DNA from: Vibrio splendidus
Lineage (GTDB): Bacteria; Pseudomonadota; Gammaproteobacteria; Enterobacterales; Vibrionaceae
Direction of reading: 5' to 3'
DNA: 64,000 nucleotides
NCBI RefSeq assembly: GCF_024347615.1
Contig: NZ_AP025508.1
Location: 1,240,001-1,304,000, forward strand
Each line of letters begins with the position of its first letter. Position 1 is the first letter of the stretch. Positions 45,470 to 56,996 of the stretch are shown piece by piece. The notes beneath the pieces were generated by a model that saw only the letters and a program-made list of their open reading frames with translations, did not search any database and was not told where the DNA came from. The position numbers were made by a program, and so were the translations under genes.

Positions 45470-45519
45470 TTTGTCTGCAGTAGATCTCTAGCCAAATAAA
45501 AAACTGGTTTTTGAAGATC

Positions 45520-47112
45520 ATGAATTTAATAGATTTTGCAACATCGCCTTTATCGCTGCTTCCTCCTTTGGTTGCATTGACTCTAGCAATTGTTACCCGC
45601 CGTGTATTGGTTTCCTTAGGTGTTGGTATTTTTATGGGTGCGATTCTACTTGCTGACTACTCAGTAGGTAACGCAGCTAGTTACGTGTTTACTAAAGCAT
45701 CTGGTGTTTTCATCGAAGATGGTGGCATTAACACTTGGAACATGAGCATCATCGCATTCCTAATTATTCTCGGAATGACAACTGCATTACTCACACTATC
45801 TGGTGGTACTCGCGCATTCGCTGAGTGGGCACAGTCTCGTGTGAAGAGCAAACGTGGTTCAAAACTACTTGCTGCCTTCTTAGGCGTATTCATCTTTGTC
45901 GATGATTACTTCAACAGCTTAGCGGTAGGTGCTATCTCTCGTCCTGTAACAGACCGCTTCTACGTATCTCGCGCTAAGCTAGCTTATATTCTAGATTCTA
46001 CCGCTGCTCCAATGTGTGTGATTATGCCGGCTTCTAGCTGGGGTGCTTACATCATCACTATTATTGGTGGCATCCTAGTGACACACGGTGTGACAGAGTA
46101 TTCTGCACTGGGTGCTTACGTTCGTCTTATCCCAATGAACTTCTACGCTGTGTTCGCACTATTAATGGTATTTGCCGTTGCATGGTTCGGTCTAGACGTT
46201 GGTAAGATGCGTGAACATGAGATCGAAGCATCTCAAGGCCGTGGCTTTGAAGGCGACAACGATCAAAAGCAAGCTCACGATCTAAACGAAGAGCTAGACA
46301 TTCAAGAGAGCGAAAACGGTTCTGTTTCTGATCTCGTTATGCCAATCGTATCGTTAATCGTAGCAACAGTTGCCGCTATGCTTTACACGGGTGGCCAAGC
46401 GCTGGCTGCTGACGGTCAAGCATTCAACCTGCTTGGTGCGTTCGAAAATACAGATGTAGGCAAGTCTCTTGTTTACGGTGGTGTTTTAGGTCTGCTTGTT
46501 GCCCTAGCGACAGTGTTTAAGCAAAAGCTACCAATGTCTGATATCGCAAGAACAATGTGGATCGGTGCTAGCTCTATGTTTGGCGCTATCCTGATTCTTG
46601 TGTTCGCTTGGACTATCGGTTCTGTCATCGGTGACATGAAAACAGGTTCGTACCTATCATCTCTAGCAACTGGCAACATTGATTACCACTGGCTACCGGT
46701 TATTTTGTTCCTTCTTGCTGGCCTAATGGCATTCTCGACAGGTACATCTTGGGGTACGTTCGGTATCATGCTTCCTATCGCGGGTGACATGGCTGCAGCT
46801 TCTGACATCGCGCTGATTCTACCGATGTTAAGTGCGGTTCTTGCTGGTTCTGTATTTGGTGACCACTGTTCTCCAATCTCAGACACAACGATTCTGTCTT
46901 CTACAGGTGCTCGTTGTAACCACATTGACCACGTATCGACTCAGCTTCCTTATGCGCTGTCTGTGGCGTTCGTATCGTGTATCGGCTTCATCACTCTAGG
47001 TATGACATCATCAACTGGCATCGCATTCGGGGCAGCGTCTCTAACGTTTGTGGCAGTATGTTTTGCATTGGCTTATTTCTCACGTTGTAAAATGTCGACG
47101 TGCAAAAGCTAA
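45520..47112 (+). CDS. NhaC-family Na+/H+ antiporter-like transporter, probable lysine transporter
   Basis: A 530-residue protein with 11-12 predicted membrane helices and a hydrophilic loop around 225-270. NhaC-superfamily features include IFVDDYFNSLAVGA, STAAPMCVIMPASSWGAY and VFGDHCSPISDTTILSSTGA. Such genes under lysine riboswitches were proposed as lysine transporters (LysW) by comparative genomics. The riboswitch directly upstream supports that role over pH homeostasis, though it is inference here. I use the ATG at 45520; a TTG at 45511 is less likely. Confidence 0.9.
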   Translation: MNLIDFATSPLSLLPPLVALTLAIVTRRVLVSLGVGIFMGAILLADYSVGNAASYVFTKASGVFIEDGGINTWNMSIIAFLIILGMTTALLTLSGGTRAFAEWAQSRVKSKRGSKLLAAFLGVFIFVDDYFNSLAVGAISRPVTDRFYVSRAKLAYILDSTAAPMCVIMPASSWGAYIITIIGGILVTHGVTEYSALGAYVRLIPMNFYAVFALLMVFAVAWFGLDVGKMREHEIEASQGRGFEGDNDQKQAHDLNEELDIQESENGSVSDLVMPIVSLIVATVAAMLYTGGQALAADGQAFNLLGAFENTDVGKSLVYGGVLGLLVALATVFKQKLPMSDIARTMWIGASSMFGAILILVFAWTIGSVIGDMKTGSYLSSLATGNIDYHWLPVILFLLAGLMAFSTGTSWGTFGIMLPIAGDMAAASDIALILPMLSAVLAGSVFGDHCSPISDTTILSSTGARCNHIDHVSTQLPYALSVAFVSCIGFITLGMTSSTGIAFGAASLTFVAVCFALAYFSRCKMSTCKS

Positions 47113-47132
47113 TCATCACTTGATTGAATAAT

Positions 47133-47163
47133 GAAAAGGGAGGCGTTGCCTCCCTTTTTTTGT
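47133..47163 (+). terminator. Intrinsic terminator after the NhaC-family gene
   Basis: AAAAGGGAGGC / GCCTCCCTTTT stem with a GTT loop and T7. Confidence 0.95.
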
Positions 47164-47211
47164 GCTCGTTAATTTAATTTTAAATTTCGTGAAAAAAGTT
47201 CGAATAAATGG

Positions 47212-47240
47212 TTGAAAAAGGGTGTCAGCTTAGTTAGTGT
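47212..47240 (+). promoter_or_regulatory. Probable his operon promoter
   Basis: TTGAAA (47212-47217) and TAGTGT (47235-47240) with a 17-base spacer, about 40 bases before the leader-peptide start. Confidence 0.55.
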
Positions 47241-47277
47241 GGAGACAAGACAGCAAACAACCTAAGAGCTGATAAGT

Positions 47278-47325
47278 ATGCGTAAATTAGTAATGAACAT
47301 TCATCACCATCATCACCCTATCTAG
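47278..47325 (+). CDS. hisL: his operon leader peptide HisL
   Basis: A 15-codon frame reading MRKLVMNIHHHHHPI with five consecutive His codons (CAT and CAC mixed). Ribosome stalling at these codons when charged His-tRNA is scarce lets the downstream RNA form the antiterminator. It is followed by alternative hairpins and an attenuator. E. coli HisL has seven His codons; five is still typical of the type. Confidence 0.95.
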   Translation: MRKLVMNIHHHHHPI

Positions 47326-47349
47326 TCTTTCGGGGAGATTTACGTATAC

Positions 47350-47434
47350 CCGGGAGCAAGAATTCTCCCGGAGGTTAAGTCAAAGAATTTAGATTTAAAC
47401 CCTCGGGACGACAAAGTCTTCCGAGGGTTTTTTA
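47350..47434 (+). promoter_or_regulatory. his operon attenuator
   Basis: Two successive stems are visible: CCGGGAG / CTCCCGG (47350-47356 and 47365-47371) and the terminator AACCCTCGG / CCGAGGGTT (about 47398-47428) followed by T6. The terminator's left arm (CCCTCGGG) could compete with upstream GGGAG/CCCGG segments, giving the usual switch controlled by translation of hisL. Confidence 0.88.
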
Positions 47435-47489
47435 GTTTTAGCACTTTTAAATAATCAATAAATTCAAATATTTGCACAGGGATACAGCA

Positions 47490-48386
47490 ATGCAGACACA
47501 ACGCCTAAGAATCGCAATTCAAAAGAAAGGTCGCTTAAGTAAAGAGTGCCAAGATCTACTTAAAAAATGTGGTGTTAAATTTAACATCATGGGTGAGCGC
47601 TTAGTTGTTCATTCACTAAATATGCCAATCGACTTGTTATTAGTTCGTGATGACGACATCCCAGGGCTTATCATGGATGGTGTGGTTGACCTTGGTTTCA
47701 TCGGTGAAAACGAACTAGAAGAAGTTCGCCTAGACCGTGTTGCTCTTAAAGAGCCTTCAGAGTTCCACACACTACGTCGTTTAGACTTCGGTGGTTGCCG
47801 CCTTTCTATCGCTATCAACAAAGACGAAGAATACAACGGCCCACAAGATCTAGCGGGCAAACGTATTGCGACCACTTACCCACAACTACTAAAAGCCTAC
47901 ATGGACGAGCAGGGTGTTGAATTCAGCACTTGTATGCTAACAGGCTCGGTTGAAGTGGCTCCTCGCGCAGGCCTAGCAGACGCTATCGCCGATTTAGTTT
48001 CTACAGGTGCGACGCTAGAAGCAAACGGCCTAAAAGAAGCAGAAGCTATCTTCCAATCTAAAGCAACACTGATTCAACGTGTTGGTGAGTTCGACGCTGA
48101 TAAGACTGCATTGATTGAAAAACTACTGACTCGTATGCAGGGTGTTCAACAAGCGAAAGAGTCGAAGTACATCATGCTTCACGCTCCAACTTCTCAGCTA
48201 GAGCAAATCAAAGCACTACTGCCTGGTGCTGAAGATCCAACGGTTCTTCCTCTATCAACAGACAAAGACAAAGTTGCCGTTCACCTTGTAAGTACCGAGA
48301 ACTTGTTCTGGGAAACAATGGAACAGCTGAAAGAGTTGGGTGCAAGCTCGATTCTAGTATTACCAATCGAAAAAATGATGGGGTAG
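47490..48386 (+). CDS. hisG: ATP phosphoribosyltransferase HisG (long form)
   Basis: A 298-residue first enzyme of histidine synthesis, with the catalytic domain ([10 protein letters not shown] at the start, [10 protein letters not shown], and the PRPP-binding [14 protein letters not shown] segment) and the C-terminal regulatory ACT-like domain (about 225-298) that binds histidine. The ATG at 47490 has ACAGGGA just upstream; an in-frame ATG at 47472 is too far from it. First structural gene after the attenuator. Confidence 0.96.
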   Translation: MQTQRLRIAIQKKGRLSKECQDLLKKCGVKFNIMGERLVVHSLNMPIDLLLVRDDDIPGLIMDGVVDLGFIGENELEEVRLDRVALKEPSEFHTLRRLDFGGCRLSIAINKDEEYNGPQDLAGKRIATTYPQLLKAYMDEQGVEFSTCMLTGSVEVAPRAGLADAIADLVSTGATLEANGLKEAEAIFQSKATLIQRVGEFDADKTALIEKLLTRMQGVQQAKESKYIMLHAPTSQLEQIKALLPGAEDPTVLPLSTDKDKVAVHLVSTENLFWETMEQLKELGASSILVLPIEKMMG

Positions 48387-48391
48387 TGACG

Positions 48392-49687
48392 ATGAGAACC
48401 GTTGTTTGGCAATCTTTAAGTGAATCACAGCAAGACTCGGTACTAGAGCGTCCAGCTATTACTGAAGGTGCAAACATCACAGCGACTGTTTCTGATGTTA
48501 TTGCAAAAGTACGAAATGAAGGCGATGCCGCACTTAAAGAACTGACTGAAAAGTTCGATCGTGTGACTCCAGAATCCATTCGAGTCAGCTCGACTGAGAT
48601 TGAAGAGGCATGTGCTCGTTTAACACCAGAAATGAAGCAAGCGTTAGAGCAAGCTTATAGCAATATTGCTAAGTTTCACGAAGCTCAGAAGCCGCAGCCA
48701 ATTAAGGTTGAAACACAGCCAGGCGTTGTGTGTGAGCAAGTGACACGCGCTATTAATACTGTTGGCCTTTATATTCCGGGTGGCAGCGCGCCACTTCCGT
48801 CAACGGTTCTTATGTTAGGTGTACCCGCTCAAATCGCGGGTTGCCGCAAGGTTGTGCTTTGTTCACCTCCGCCAATCGCGGATGAAATCTTGTATGTCGC
48901 TAATCTTTGTAAAATCGATGAGGTTTACAATGTAGGTGGTGCTCAAGCTGTTGCGGCGATGGCTTACGGTACGGAGAGTGTCTCTAAAGTAGATAAAATT
49001 TTCGGTCCTGGTAATGCGTACGTAACGGAAGCTAAGCGCCAAGTAAGCAATGACTTCCGTGGTTCTGCGATTGATATGCCGGCAGGCCCATCGGAGGTGA
49101 TGGTGATTGCAGACGAAACTGCGGATGCTGACTTCATTGCTGCTGATCTACTGAGCCAAGCTGAACATGGCCCAGATTCACAGGTTGTATTAGTAACACC
49201 ATCGCCAGTTATTGCCGACCAAGTAACCGATGCGGTTCAGAAGCAACTGAAAGAACTGTCTCGTGCGAACATCGCTCAGCAAGCATTGGCTTCAAGCCTA
49301 ATCATCATTGCTGAATCGATCACTCAAGCGATTGCGATTTCTAACTTCTACGGTCCAGAGCACTTGATTGTTCAGACCAAGAATCCACGTGAATTGCTGC
49401 CGTTACTAGACAATGCAGGTTCAATCTTCCTTGGTGACTGGTCTCCAGAGTCTGCAGGTGACTACGCATCAGGTACAAATCACGTTCTTCCTACTTACGG
49501 CTATACCAAAACCTATTCAAGTCTAGGTTTGGCTGATTTCTCTAAGCGTATGACGGTACAAGAGTTAACGGCTGATGGCTTGAAAGGCCTAGCGCCAACG
49601 GTAGTCACAATGGCGGAAGCCGAAGGTTTGGATGCGCACAAACGTGCTGTGACCATCCGAATTGAAAAGTTAAATAAAGCGAAATAA
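48392..49687 (+). CDS. hisD: Histidinol dehydrogenase
   Basis: A 431-residue zinc enzyme oxidising histidinol to histidine in two steps. The [17 protein letters not shown] type segment, [10 protein letters not shown] and the catalytic [12 protein letters not shown] are present. A GTG at 48386 overlaps the hisG stop by one base, but the ATG at 48392 follows GGGGT at a good distance and matches relatives ([14 protein letters not shown]). Confidence 0.96.
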   Translation: MRTVVWQSLSESQQDSVLERPAITEGANITATVSDVIAKVRNEGDAALKELTEKFDRVTPESIRVSSTEIEEACARLTPEMKQALEQAYSNIAKFHEAQKPQPIKVETQPGVVCEQVTRAINTVGLYIPGGSAPLPSTVLMLGVPAQIAGCRKVVLCSPPPIADEILYVANLCKIDEVYNVGGAQAVAAMAYGTESVSKVDKIFGPGNAYVTEAKRQVSNDFRGSAIDMPAGPSEVMVIADETADADFIAADLLSQAEHGPDSQVVLVTPSPVIADQVTDAVQKQLKELSRANIAQQALASSLIIIAESITQAIAISNFYGPEHLIVQTKNPRELLPLLDNAGSIFLGDWSPESAGDYASGTNHVLPTYGYTKTYSSLGLADFSKRMTVQELTADGLKGLAPTVVTMAEAEGLDAHKRAVTIRIEKLNKAK

Positions 49688-49693
49688 GGGTAG

Positions 49694-50737
<1,044 letters not shown>

Positions 50738-50760
50738 CGAAAGGCTTACCATTAATAACA

Positions 50761-50797
50761 TTTGTCAGTCTGAGTTGATTAAAAACAGACTGGCAAA
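50761..50797. repeat. Inverted repeat between hisC and hisB
   Basis: TTTGTCAGTCTG (50761-50772) and CAGACTGGCAAA (50786-50797) form a 12-base RNA stem, with one U-G pair and a 13-base loop. No T run follows. The 131-base gap otherwise shows only the hisB ribosome site. Confidence 0.65.
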
Positions 50798-50868
50798 TGA
50801 AACCAATATTTTGGGTTAGCGTTTGATTTTAGCTAGGCCAGCAGATTTAAAATTAAAAGGAAGTTCAA

Positions 50869-51957
50869 GTGAGTAAACAACAGAAAATACTTTTTATAGA
50901 CCGTGATGGCACCTTAATTGTTGAGCCGCCAGTCGACTTTCAAGTAGACCGTTTAGACAAACTAAAATTCGAACCGCTAGTGATCCCTAGCCTACTGGCA
51001 TTGCAAGATGCGGGTTACCGCTTAGTGATGGTCACTAACCAAGATGGCCTAGGTACCGACAGCTACCCACAAGAAGATTTCGATGCGCCACACAATATGA
51101 TGATGGAGTTCTTCGAATCTCAAGGCGTTAAGTTTGACGATGTACTTATTTGCCCTCACTTTGACGAAGACAACTGCTCTTGCCGTAAGCCTAAACTGGG
51201 TATGGTTAAAGAATACCTACAAGGCGGCAAAGTCGACTTCCAACACTCTGTTGTCATTGGCGATCGAATGACGGATCTTCAACTTGCTGAGAACATGGCA
51301 ATTAGTGGTATCCAATACGGCCCGGATGCAGAAACGGAAGGCACACTCAACTGGCCACAGATCGTTAAAGATTTAACGGTTAATGCTCGTGTTGCCGAAG
51401 TGGTTCGTACAACGAAAGAAACTGACATTAAGGTAGCCGTAAACCTTGATGAAACCGGTGGTAACAAGATCGATACTGGCATGGGTTTCTTCGATCACAT
51501 GCTTGATCAAATCGCGACACATGGCGGTTTCCAGATGAACCTGACTGTGAAGGGCGACCTACACATTGATGATCACCACACAATCGAAGACACCGCTCTT
51601 GCTTTAGGCCAAGCACTTAAAGATGCATTAGGTGACAAACGTGGTATCGGCCGTTTCGGTTTCAGCTTGCCTATGGATGAGTGTTTAGCTCAGTGTGCTT
51701 TAGACCTTTCTGGTCGTCCGTACCTAAAATTTGATGCTAAGTTTAGCCGCGAGCAAGTGGGTGACCTTTCAACAGAGATGGTGGTTCACTTCTTCCGCTC
51801 TCTAACCGATACATTGGCTTGTACATTGCACCTTTCTTCAGCTGGTAATAATGATCACCACATTATTGAGAGTCTGTTCAAAGCGTTTGGCCGTACTCTC
51901 CGCCAAGCAATCAAAGTTGAAGGTAACGAGTTACCAAGCAGCAAAGGCGTTCTGTAA
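50869..51957 (+). CDS. hisB: Bifunctional histidinol-phosphatase / imidazoleglycerol-phosphate dehydratase
   Basis: 362 residues. The N-terminal HAD phosphatase has [10 protein letters not shown] (about 8-17) and a Cys-rich zinc loop ([14 protein letters not shown]). The C-terminal dehydratase begins near 170 and has the metal-binding [15 protein letters not shown] and [17 protein letters not shown] motifs. This fusion is typical of gammaproteobacteria. The start is GTG after AAAGGAAG. Confidence 0.97.
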   Translation: MSKQQKILFIDRDGTLIVEPPVDFQVDRLDKLKFEPLVIPSLLALQDAGYRLVMVTNQDGLGTDSYPQEDFDAPHNMMMEFFESQGVKFDDVLICPHFDEDNCSCRKPKLGMVKEYLQGGKVDFQHSVVIGDRMTDLQLAENMAISGIQYGPDAETEGTLNWPQIVKDLTVNARVAEVVRTTKETDIKVAVNLDETGGNKIDTGMGFFDHMLDQIATHGGFQMNLTVKGDLHIDDHHTIEDTALALGQALKDALGDKRGIGRFGFSLPMDECLAQCALDLSGRPYLKFDAKFSREQVGDLSTEMVVHFFRSLTDTLACTLHLSSAGNNDHHIIESLFKAFGRTLRQAIKVEGNELPSSKGVL

Positions 51958-51958
51958 G

Positions 51959-51970
51959 GCTAACGTTAGC
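51959..51970. repeat. Palindrome between hisB and hisH
   Basis: GCTAACGTTAGC, a perfect 12-base dyad filling half of the 24-base gap just before the hisH ribosome site AAGGAA. Confidence 0.6.
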
Positions 51971-51981
51971 AAGGAAAAACA

Positions 51982-52596
51982 ATGAAAGATCAAAAAGTCG
52001 TTATTATTGATACTGGTTGTGCCAACGTTTCCTCAGTGAAGTTTGCTATTGAACGCCTGGGCTATGCCGTTGAAATTTCAAAAGAACCAAAAGTTGTTCT
52101 TGCTGCGGACAAGCTGTTCCTACCCGGTGTAGGTACAGCAAGTGAGGCAATGAAGAACTTGCAAGAGCGTGACCTTGTTAGCCTTGTGAAACAAGTAGAG
52201 AAGCCTCTGCTGGGTATCTGTTTAGGTATGCAACTGTTAGGCAAACTGTCTCAAGAGAAAGGCCAAAAGGCTGACGCACTGGTTGAATGCCTAGGATTAT
52301 GTGATGGCGAAGTTCGTTTACTTGAAACGGGTGATTTGCCATTACCACACATGGGTTGGAACACAGTAACCGCGACACCTAACCACCCTCTATTCAAAGA
52401 TATTGAAGAGGGCGAGTACTTCTACTTTGTACACAGCTTCGCAATGCCAGTGGGTGACTACACAATCGCACAATGTGATTACGGTAATCCGTTTACTGCC
52501 GCAGTGCAAAGTGGCAACTATTATGGTGTTCAGTTCCACCCAGAACGTTCGTCAAAAGCTGGCTCTAAGCTGATTCAGAACTTCTTGGAATTGTAA
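51982..52596 (+). CDS. hisH: Imidazole glycerol phosphate synthase, glutamine amidotransferase subunit
   Basis: A 204-residue class I glutaminase. The nucleophile Cys80 lies in [11 protein letters not shown] and the His186/Glu188 pair in FHPERSS completes the triad. It supplies ammonia to HisF. AAGGAAAAAC precedes the ATG. Confidence 0.97.
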   Translation: MKDQKVVIIDTGCANVSSVKFAIERLGYAVEISKEPKVVLAADKLFLPGVGTASEAMKNLQERDLVSLVKQVEKPLLGICLGMQLLGKLSQEKGQKADALVECLGLCDGEVRLLETGDLPLPHMGWNTVTATPNHPLFKDIEEGEYFYFVHSFAMPVGDYTIAQCDYGNPFTAAVQSGNYYGVQFHPERSSKAGSKLIQNFLEL

Positions 52597-52605
52597 TAAG
52601 GATTA

Positions 52606-52624
52606 GGCAGCGGCTACCGTTGCC
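52606..52624. repeat. Inverted repeat between hisH and hisA
   Basis: GGCAGCGG / CCGTTGCC with a CTA loop; one mismatch at DNA level that becomes a G-U pair in RNA. It lies six bases before the AAGGAATG ribosome site of hisA. Confidence 0.6.
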
Positions 52625-52639
52625 AGATAAGGAATGTAA

Positions 52640-54128
<1,489 letters not shown>

Positions 54129-54132
<4 letters not shown>

Positions 54133-54779
54133 GTTTTGAACCCGTAAGCTTATCAAAAACAGAAGTAGGCGCATTGTCAGAGCGTATTGATTGGGAAAAA
54201 GTAGATGGCTTAGTGCCAGCTATTGTTCAAGATTACCAATCGAGCCAAGTGCTGATGATGGGATACATGAACCCAGCAGCGCTCGAGAAAACAGGTGAAA
54301 CTGGCCAAGTGACGTTTTTCTCTCGCACTAAAGAGCGCCTTTGGACCAAAGGTGAAACGTCGGGTAACGTATTGCAACTGCAAAACATGTCATTGGATTG
54401 TGACAACGATACCTTGCTGGTTAAGGTTAATCCCATTGGCCCAACGTGCCACACAGGTACAACAACGTGTTGGGATGGAGACAAGCAAGAAGAAACACAG
54501 ATGGTGTGGCTTCATCAGCTTGAGCAGCTACTGGCTGCCCGTAAGGACGCAGACCCTGAGTCTTCTTATACTGCCAGTTTATATGCCCGTGGCACCAAGC
54601 GTATTTCGCAAAAAGTGGGCGAAGAAGGCGTTGAAGTCGCGCTTGCGGCGACGTCGGGCGATAAGGCGGAATTAGTGTGTGAATCAGCAGACTTGATTTA
54701 TCACTTGATGGTTCTTTTACAAGACCAAGGCTTATCGATGAACGATGTGGTGAACAAATTAAAAGAGCGCCATAAGTAA
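54129..54779 (+). CDS. hisI: Bifunctional phosphoribosyl-AMP cyclohydrolase / phosphoribosyl-ATP pyrophosphatase
   Basis: 216 residues. The cyclohydrolase half has [26 protein letters not shown] and [11 protein letters not shown] with the zinc Cys in [12 protein letters not shown]. The pyrophosphatase half starts near 115 ([27 protein letters not shown]) with its metal-binding Glu cluster. The HisIE fusion is the enterobacterial and Vibrio form. Last gene of the operon. Confidence 0.96.
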
Positions 54780-54817
54780 GCTCTCTTTAGATTAATCGAA
54801 CTACGTAACAGATAGAT

Positions 54818-54855
54818 AAAAGCCCCGTAAACAATTATGTTTATGGGGCTTTTTA
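54818..54855 (+). terminator. Intrinsic terminator after the his operon
   Basis: AAAAGCCCC / GGGGCTTTT outer stem, TAAAC / GTTTA inner stem and a T5 run. Confidence 0.94.
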
Positions 54856-54866
54856 GCTTTTAAATT

Positions 54867-54909
54867 TTCAAGATTTCAAGATTTCAAGATTTCAAGATTT
54901 CAAGATTTC
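54867..54909. repeat. Tandem 8-base repeat (TTCAAGAT)5
   Basis: Five exact, uninterrupted copies of TTCAAGAT (54867-54906), ending in a partial TTC. It lies in the short gap between the his terminator and the YchJ gene. A simple-sequence tract of this kind can vary in copy number. Confidence 0.9.
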
Positions 54910-54945
54910 CAAGCCCTACGTCACTTTGCTAAACTCTGACTTTAC

Positions 54946-54981
54946 GTCATTCCGAGGAGCCTAAGCGACATCAGGAATCTC
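54946..54981. repeat. Possible dispersed palindromic element
   Basis: GTCATTCCGAGGAGCCTAAG followed by CGACATCAGGAATCTC has an ATTCC / GGAAT dyad with partly complementary interior. It resembles short intergenic elements frequent in Vibrio genomes, but I see only this one copy in the window. Confidence 0.4.
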
Positions 54982-55012
54982 TTTACTTAATCAAACATTC
55001 TAATTTTTTGAC

Positions 55013-55537
55013 TTACCCGCAGCACTTCTTATATTTCTTTCCGCTACCACAGATACATGGGTCATTGCGGCCGATTTTAAAACTTTCAACCGTTTGGTTT
55101 AGACGCGGGTCAATTTCTGGCTCTTCTTGTTCTTTTTGTTCATCTTCTTGCTCAGGGAAGGTGCCATCAATGTAATACCAAATACCGTCTTCACGAACAA
55201 AGCGAGAACGTTCTTGCATACAGAACTGCTCAGCCCCGTCGTTGAAGTAAGCTTTAAACTCAACAAAGCCTTCGTTCTCATGTGAACCTGCGGCAGTATC
55301 GATGACTTCTAAACCCGCCCAATCACTATCTATGGATTCAGCAATACCTTCTCTCTGTGCTTCTGCATTACAAGTCGGGTGGTAAGTAGCAACCACATAA
55401 TCAACCAAACCAAGTACATGTGCAGAATAACGTGAGCGCATTAATTGCTCGGGTGTTTCAACTGCACTGTGGTTAAGGTGTGCTGATTCGCAACATTGTT
55501 GGTAAGTATTTTTGCTACCGCATGGGCATAAAGACAT
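55013..55537 (-). CDS. YchJ family protein with SEC-C zinc motifs
   Basis: 174 residues. An N-terminal [13 protein letters not shown] motif and a C-terminal [13 protein letters not shown] motif (SEC-C type, CxCxS...CC) flank a central NTF2-like domain (about 30-125, containing [15 protein letters not shown] and [15 protein letters not shown]). E. coli YchJ has the same plan; function unknown. The linker before the C-terminal motif is unusually acidic ([15 protein letters not shown]). Confidence 0.88.
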   Translation of the reverse strand: MSLCPCGSKNTYQQCCESAHLNHSAVETPEQLMRSRYSAHVLGLVDYVVATYHPTCNAEAQREGIAESIDSDWAGLEVIDTAAGSHENEGFVEFKAYFNDGAEQFCMQERSRFVREDGIWYYIDGTFPEQEDEQKEQEEPEIDPRLNQTVESFKIGRNDPCICGSGKKYKKCCG

Positions 55538-55550
55538 AGTCAGATCCTGT

Positions 55551-55577
55551 AAAAATGGCCTCTATTAAGAGGCCATA
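55551..55577 (-). terminator. Terminator downstream of the EAL-HDOD gene
   Basis: TGGCCTC / GAGGCCA stem with a TATTAA-type loop; on the minus strand T5 follows. Confidence 0.82.
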
Positions 55578-55655
55578 TATGAATGCGTTGGAGTTTACCA
55601 AGAAACGATTGCTCACCAAAGCTTAGTTTCTATTGAAGCAGCAATGTGAGGTGTA

Positions 55656-56873
55656 CTATTTCAACGAAGGTGATAACAGCTCTTGAGCCCAAGTAGTCGC
55701 TTCATCATAAGCTTGACCGAGTTCCGCTTCACTTAGCTTGAGAAGTTTGCGAATGCGCGTTGCTTCGTCCCAGCGAGCTTGCTCATAAGCGATAACCATC
55801 GCCAAAATTGCACCCAGCACACCTTTTCGTTGAATCAGAGCTTGCTTGATCTCTTCATCGATTGGTACTGAGTCCAAGACTTGCTGTAACGGTTGGTCAA
55901 AGAGTGAATCAAGTAGAGAGAACATACCGGTCAAAAAGGCTTGTCCGGGCTCTACCTTTACATTCATTTTTTCTACTAAGAGTTCACACTCACGTGCTCG
56001 TAACACGGCTAAACCATAGAGTGAGTCCGGCTTATCTTCTTTCGCTGAGGCAATCGCTACCAGTGAAACGAACTTACGCAGCTTTTGTTCGCCAAGGAAA
56101 ATAAGTGCTTGGCGGAATGAACGAATGGTCGTTGCTGAGCCGCCTGCGGAGTTCACGTAGGCAAGTAACTTGTAAGACAGCGTGACATCTAGCGTAATTA
56201 AACGTTCTACTTCGCTAAAGTCGATAGGGTCGTGCGCAATCTCTTTTAACAGCTGAACAATCGTCAAAAACGCAGGGTTGAGAGCGCGAGTTTGAATCAT
56301 TTCCGGCTTGCTGAAGAAATAACCTTGGAAGTAGGTGAAGCCTGCTCGATTTGCTTCTTGATATTCATCGTAAGTCTCGACCTTTTCTGCGAGGAACTTA
56401 ATATCCAACCCTTTGAGAGAGTTCATGAACATCGAAGCTTTCGCGATTGAGATTAAACGGATATCAAACTTGATAATTGAAACGTACGGTAAAAAGCGCT
56501 TCCATGCTTTGCTTGGTACAAAGTCGTCTAACGCGATAGTGTAACCTGCGTCATAGATAGCTTTTATTGCTTCAAGTAGTTCGTCTGTTGGTTCGCAGTC
56601 TTCAAGAACCTCAACAACGAGGCTTTCTTTGGGGAACAGAGTCGGGACTAAGTTGATTAGGCTTGCATAAGGGAAGTTCACGAACCCCAATTTATCACCC
56701 AACGTATTATAGTGAGTTGATAAAAAGTGATCGGAAAGCAAACGGCTAGTAGCGAGCTCCGGCTCTACTTCAGGGAAAGTGTTCTTAGGACCATCCCTGA
56801 ATAGCAACTCGTAACCTATGGTTTTCTTGTCTGTATCGAGTATTGGTTGACGCGCTACGTATGAATATTTCAA
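55656..56873 (-). CDS. EAL-HDOD signalling protein
   Basis: 405 residues. The EAL-like domain (about 1-195) keeps the ELLFR version of the EAL motif at 22-26, the Asn of FVNFPY, Glu in VVEVLED, Asp116-Asp117, Lys in IKFDIR, Glu in LAEKVET and the YFQGYFFSKP Gln. Loop 6, normally DDFGxGYSS, is DDFVPSKAW and lacks the glycines, so phosphodiesterase activity is doubtful. A HDOD domain (about 200-390) follows. Such fusions act in c-di-GMP-linked signalling in Vibrio. Single gene with its own terminator. Confidence 0.88.
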   Translation of the reverse strand: MKYSYVARQPILDTDKKTIGYELLFRDGPKNTFPEVEPELATSRLLSDHFLSTHYNTLGDKLGFVNFPYASLINLVPTLFPKESLVVEVLEDCEPTDELLEAIKAIYDAGYTIALDDFVPSKAWKRFLPYVSIIKFDIRLISIAKASMFMNSLKGLDIKFLAEKVETYDEYQEANRAGFTYFQGYFFSKPEMIQTRALNPAFLTIVQLLKEIAHDPIDFSEVERLITLDVTLSYKLLAYVNSAGGSATTIRSFRQALIFLGEQKLRKFVSLVAIASAKEDKPDSLYGLAVLRARECELLVEKMNVKVEPGQAFLTGMFSLLDSLFDQPLQQVLDSVPIDEEIKQALIQRKGVLGAILAMVIAYEQARWDEATRIRKLLKLSEAELGQAYDEATTWAQELLSPSLK

Positions 56874-56996
56874 CTTGGTACTGTGTTCGGTTTATTTCTG
56901 GTAGAGAGATAATAGCTAATTCAGTAGAAATTACCATACACTTTCTATGAAAGTCTGACCGATAATAATAATCAAAGTGAAAGTTTAAGAGTGATG

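Noticed and set aside
47302..47316. Run of His codons as a cloning-tag artefact
   Set aside because: Mixed CAT/CAC codons, the natural his leader position and the following attenuator show that it is the genuine HisL peptide.
54867..54909. CRISPR-like array
   Set aside because: The units are 8 bases long and contiguous, with no spacers; it is a simple tandem repeat.
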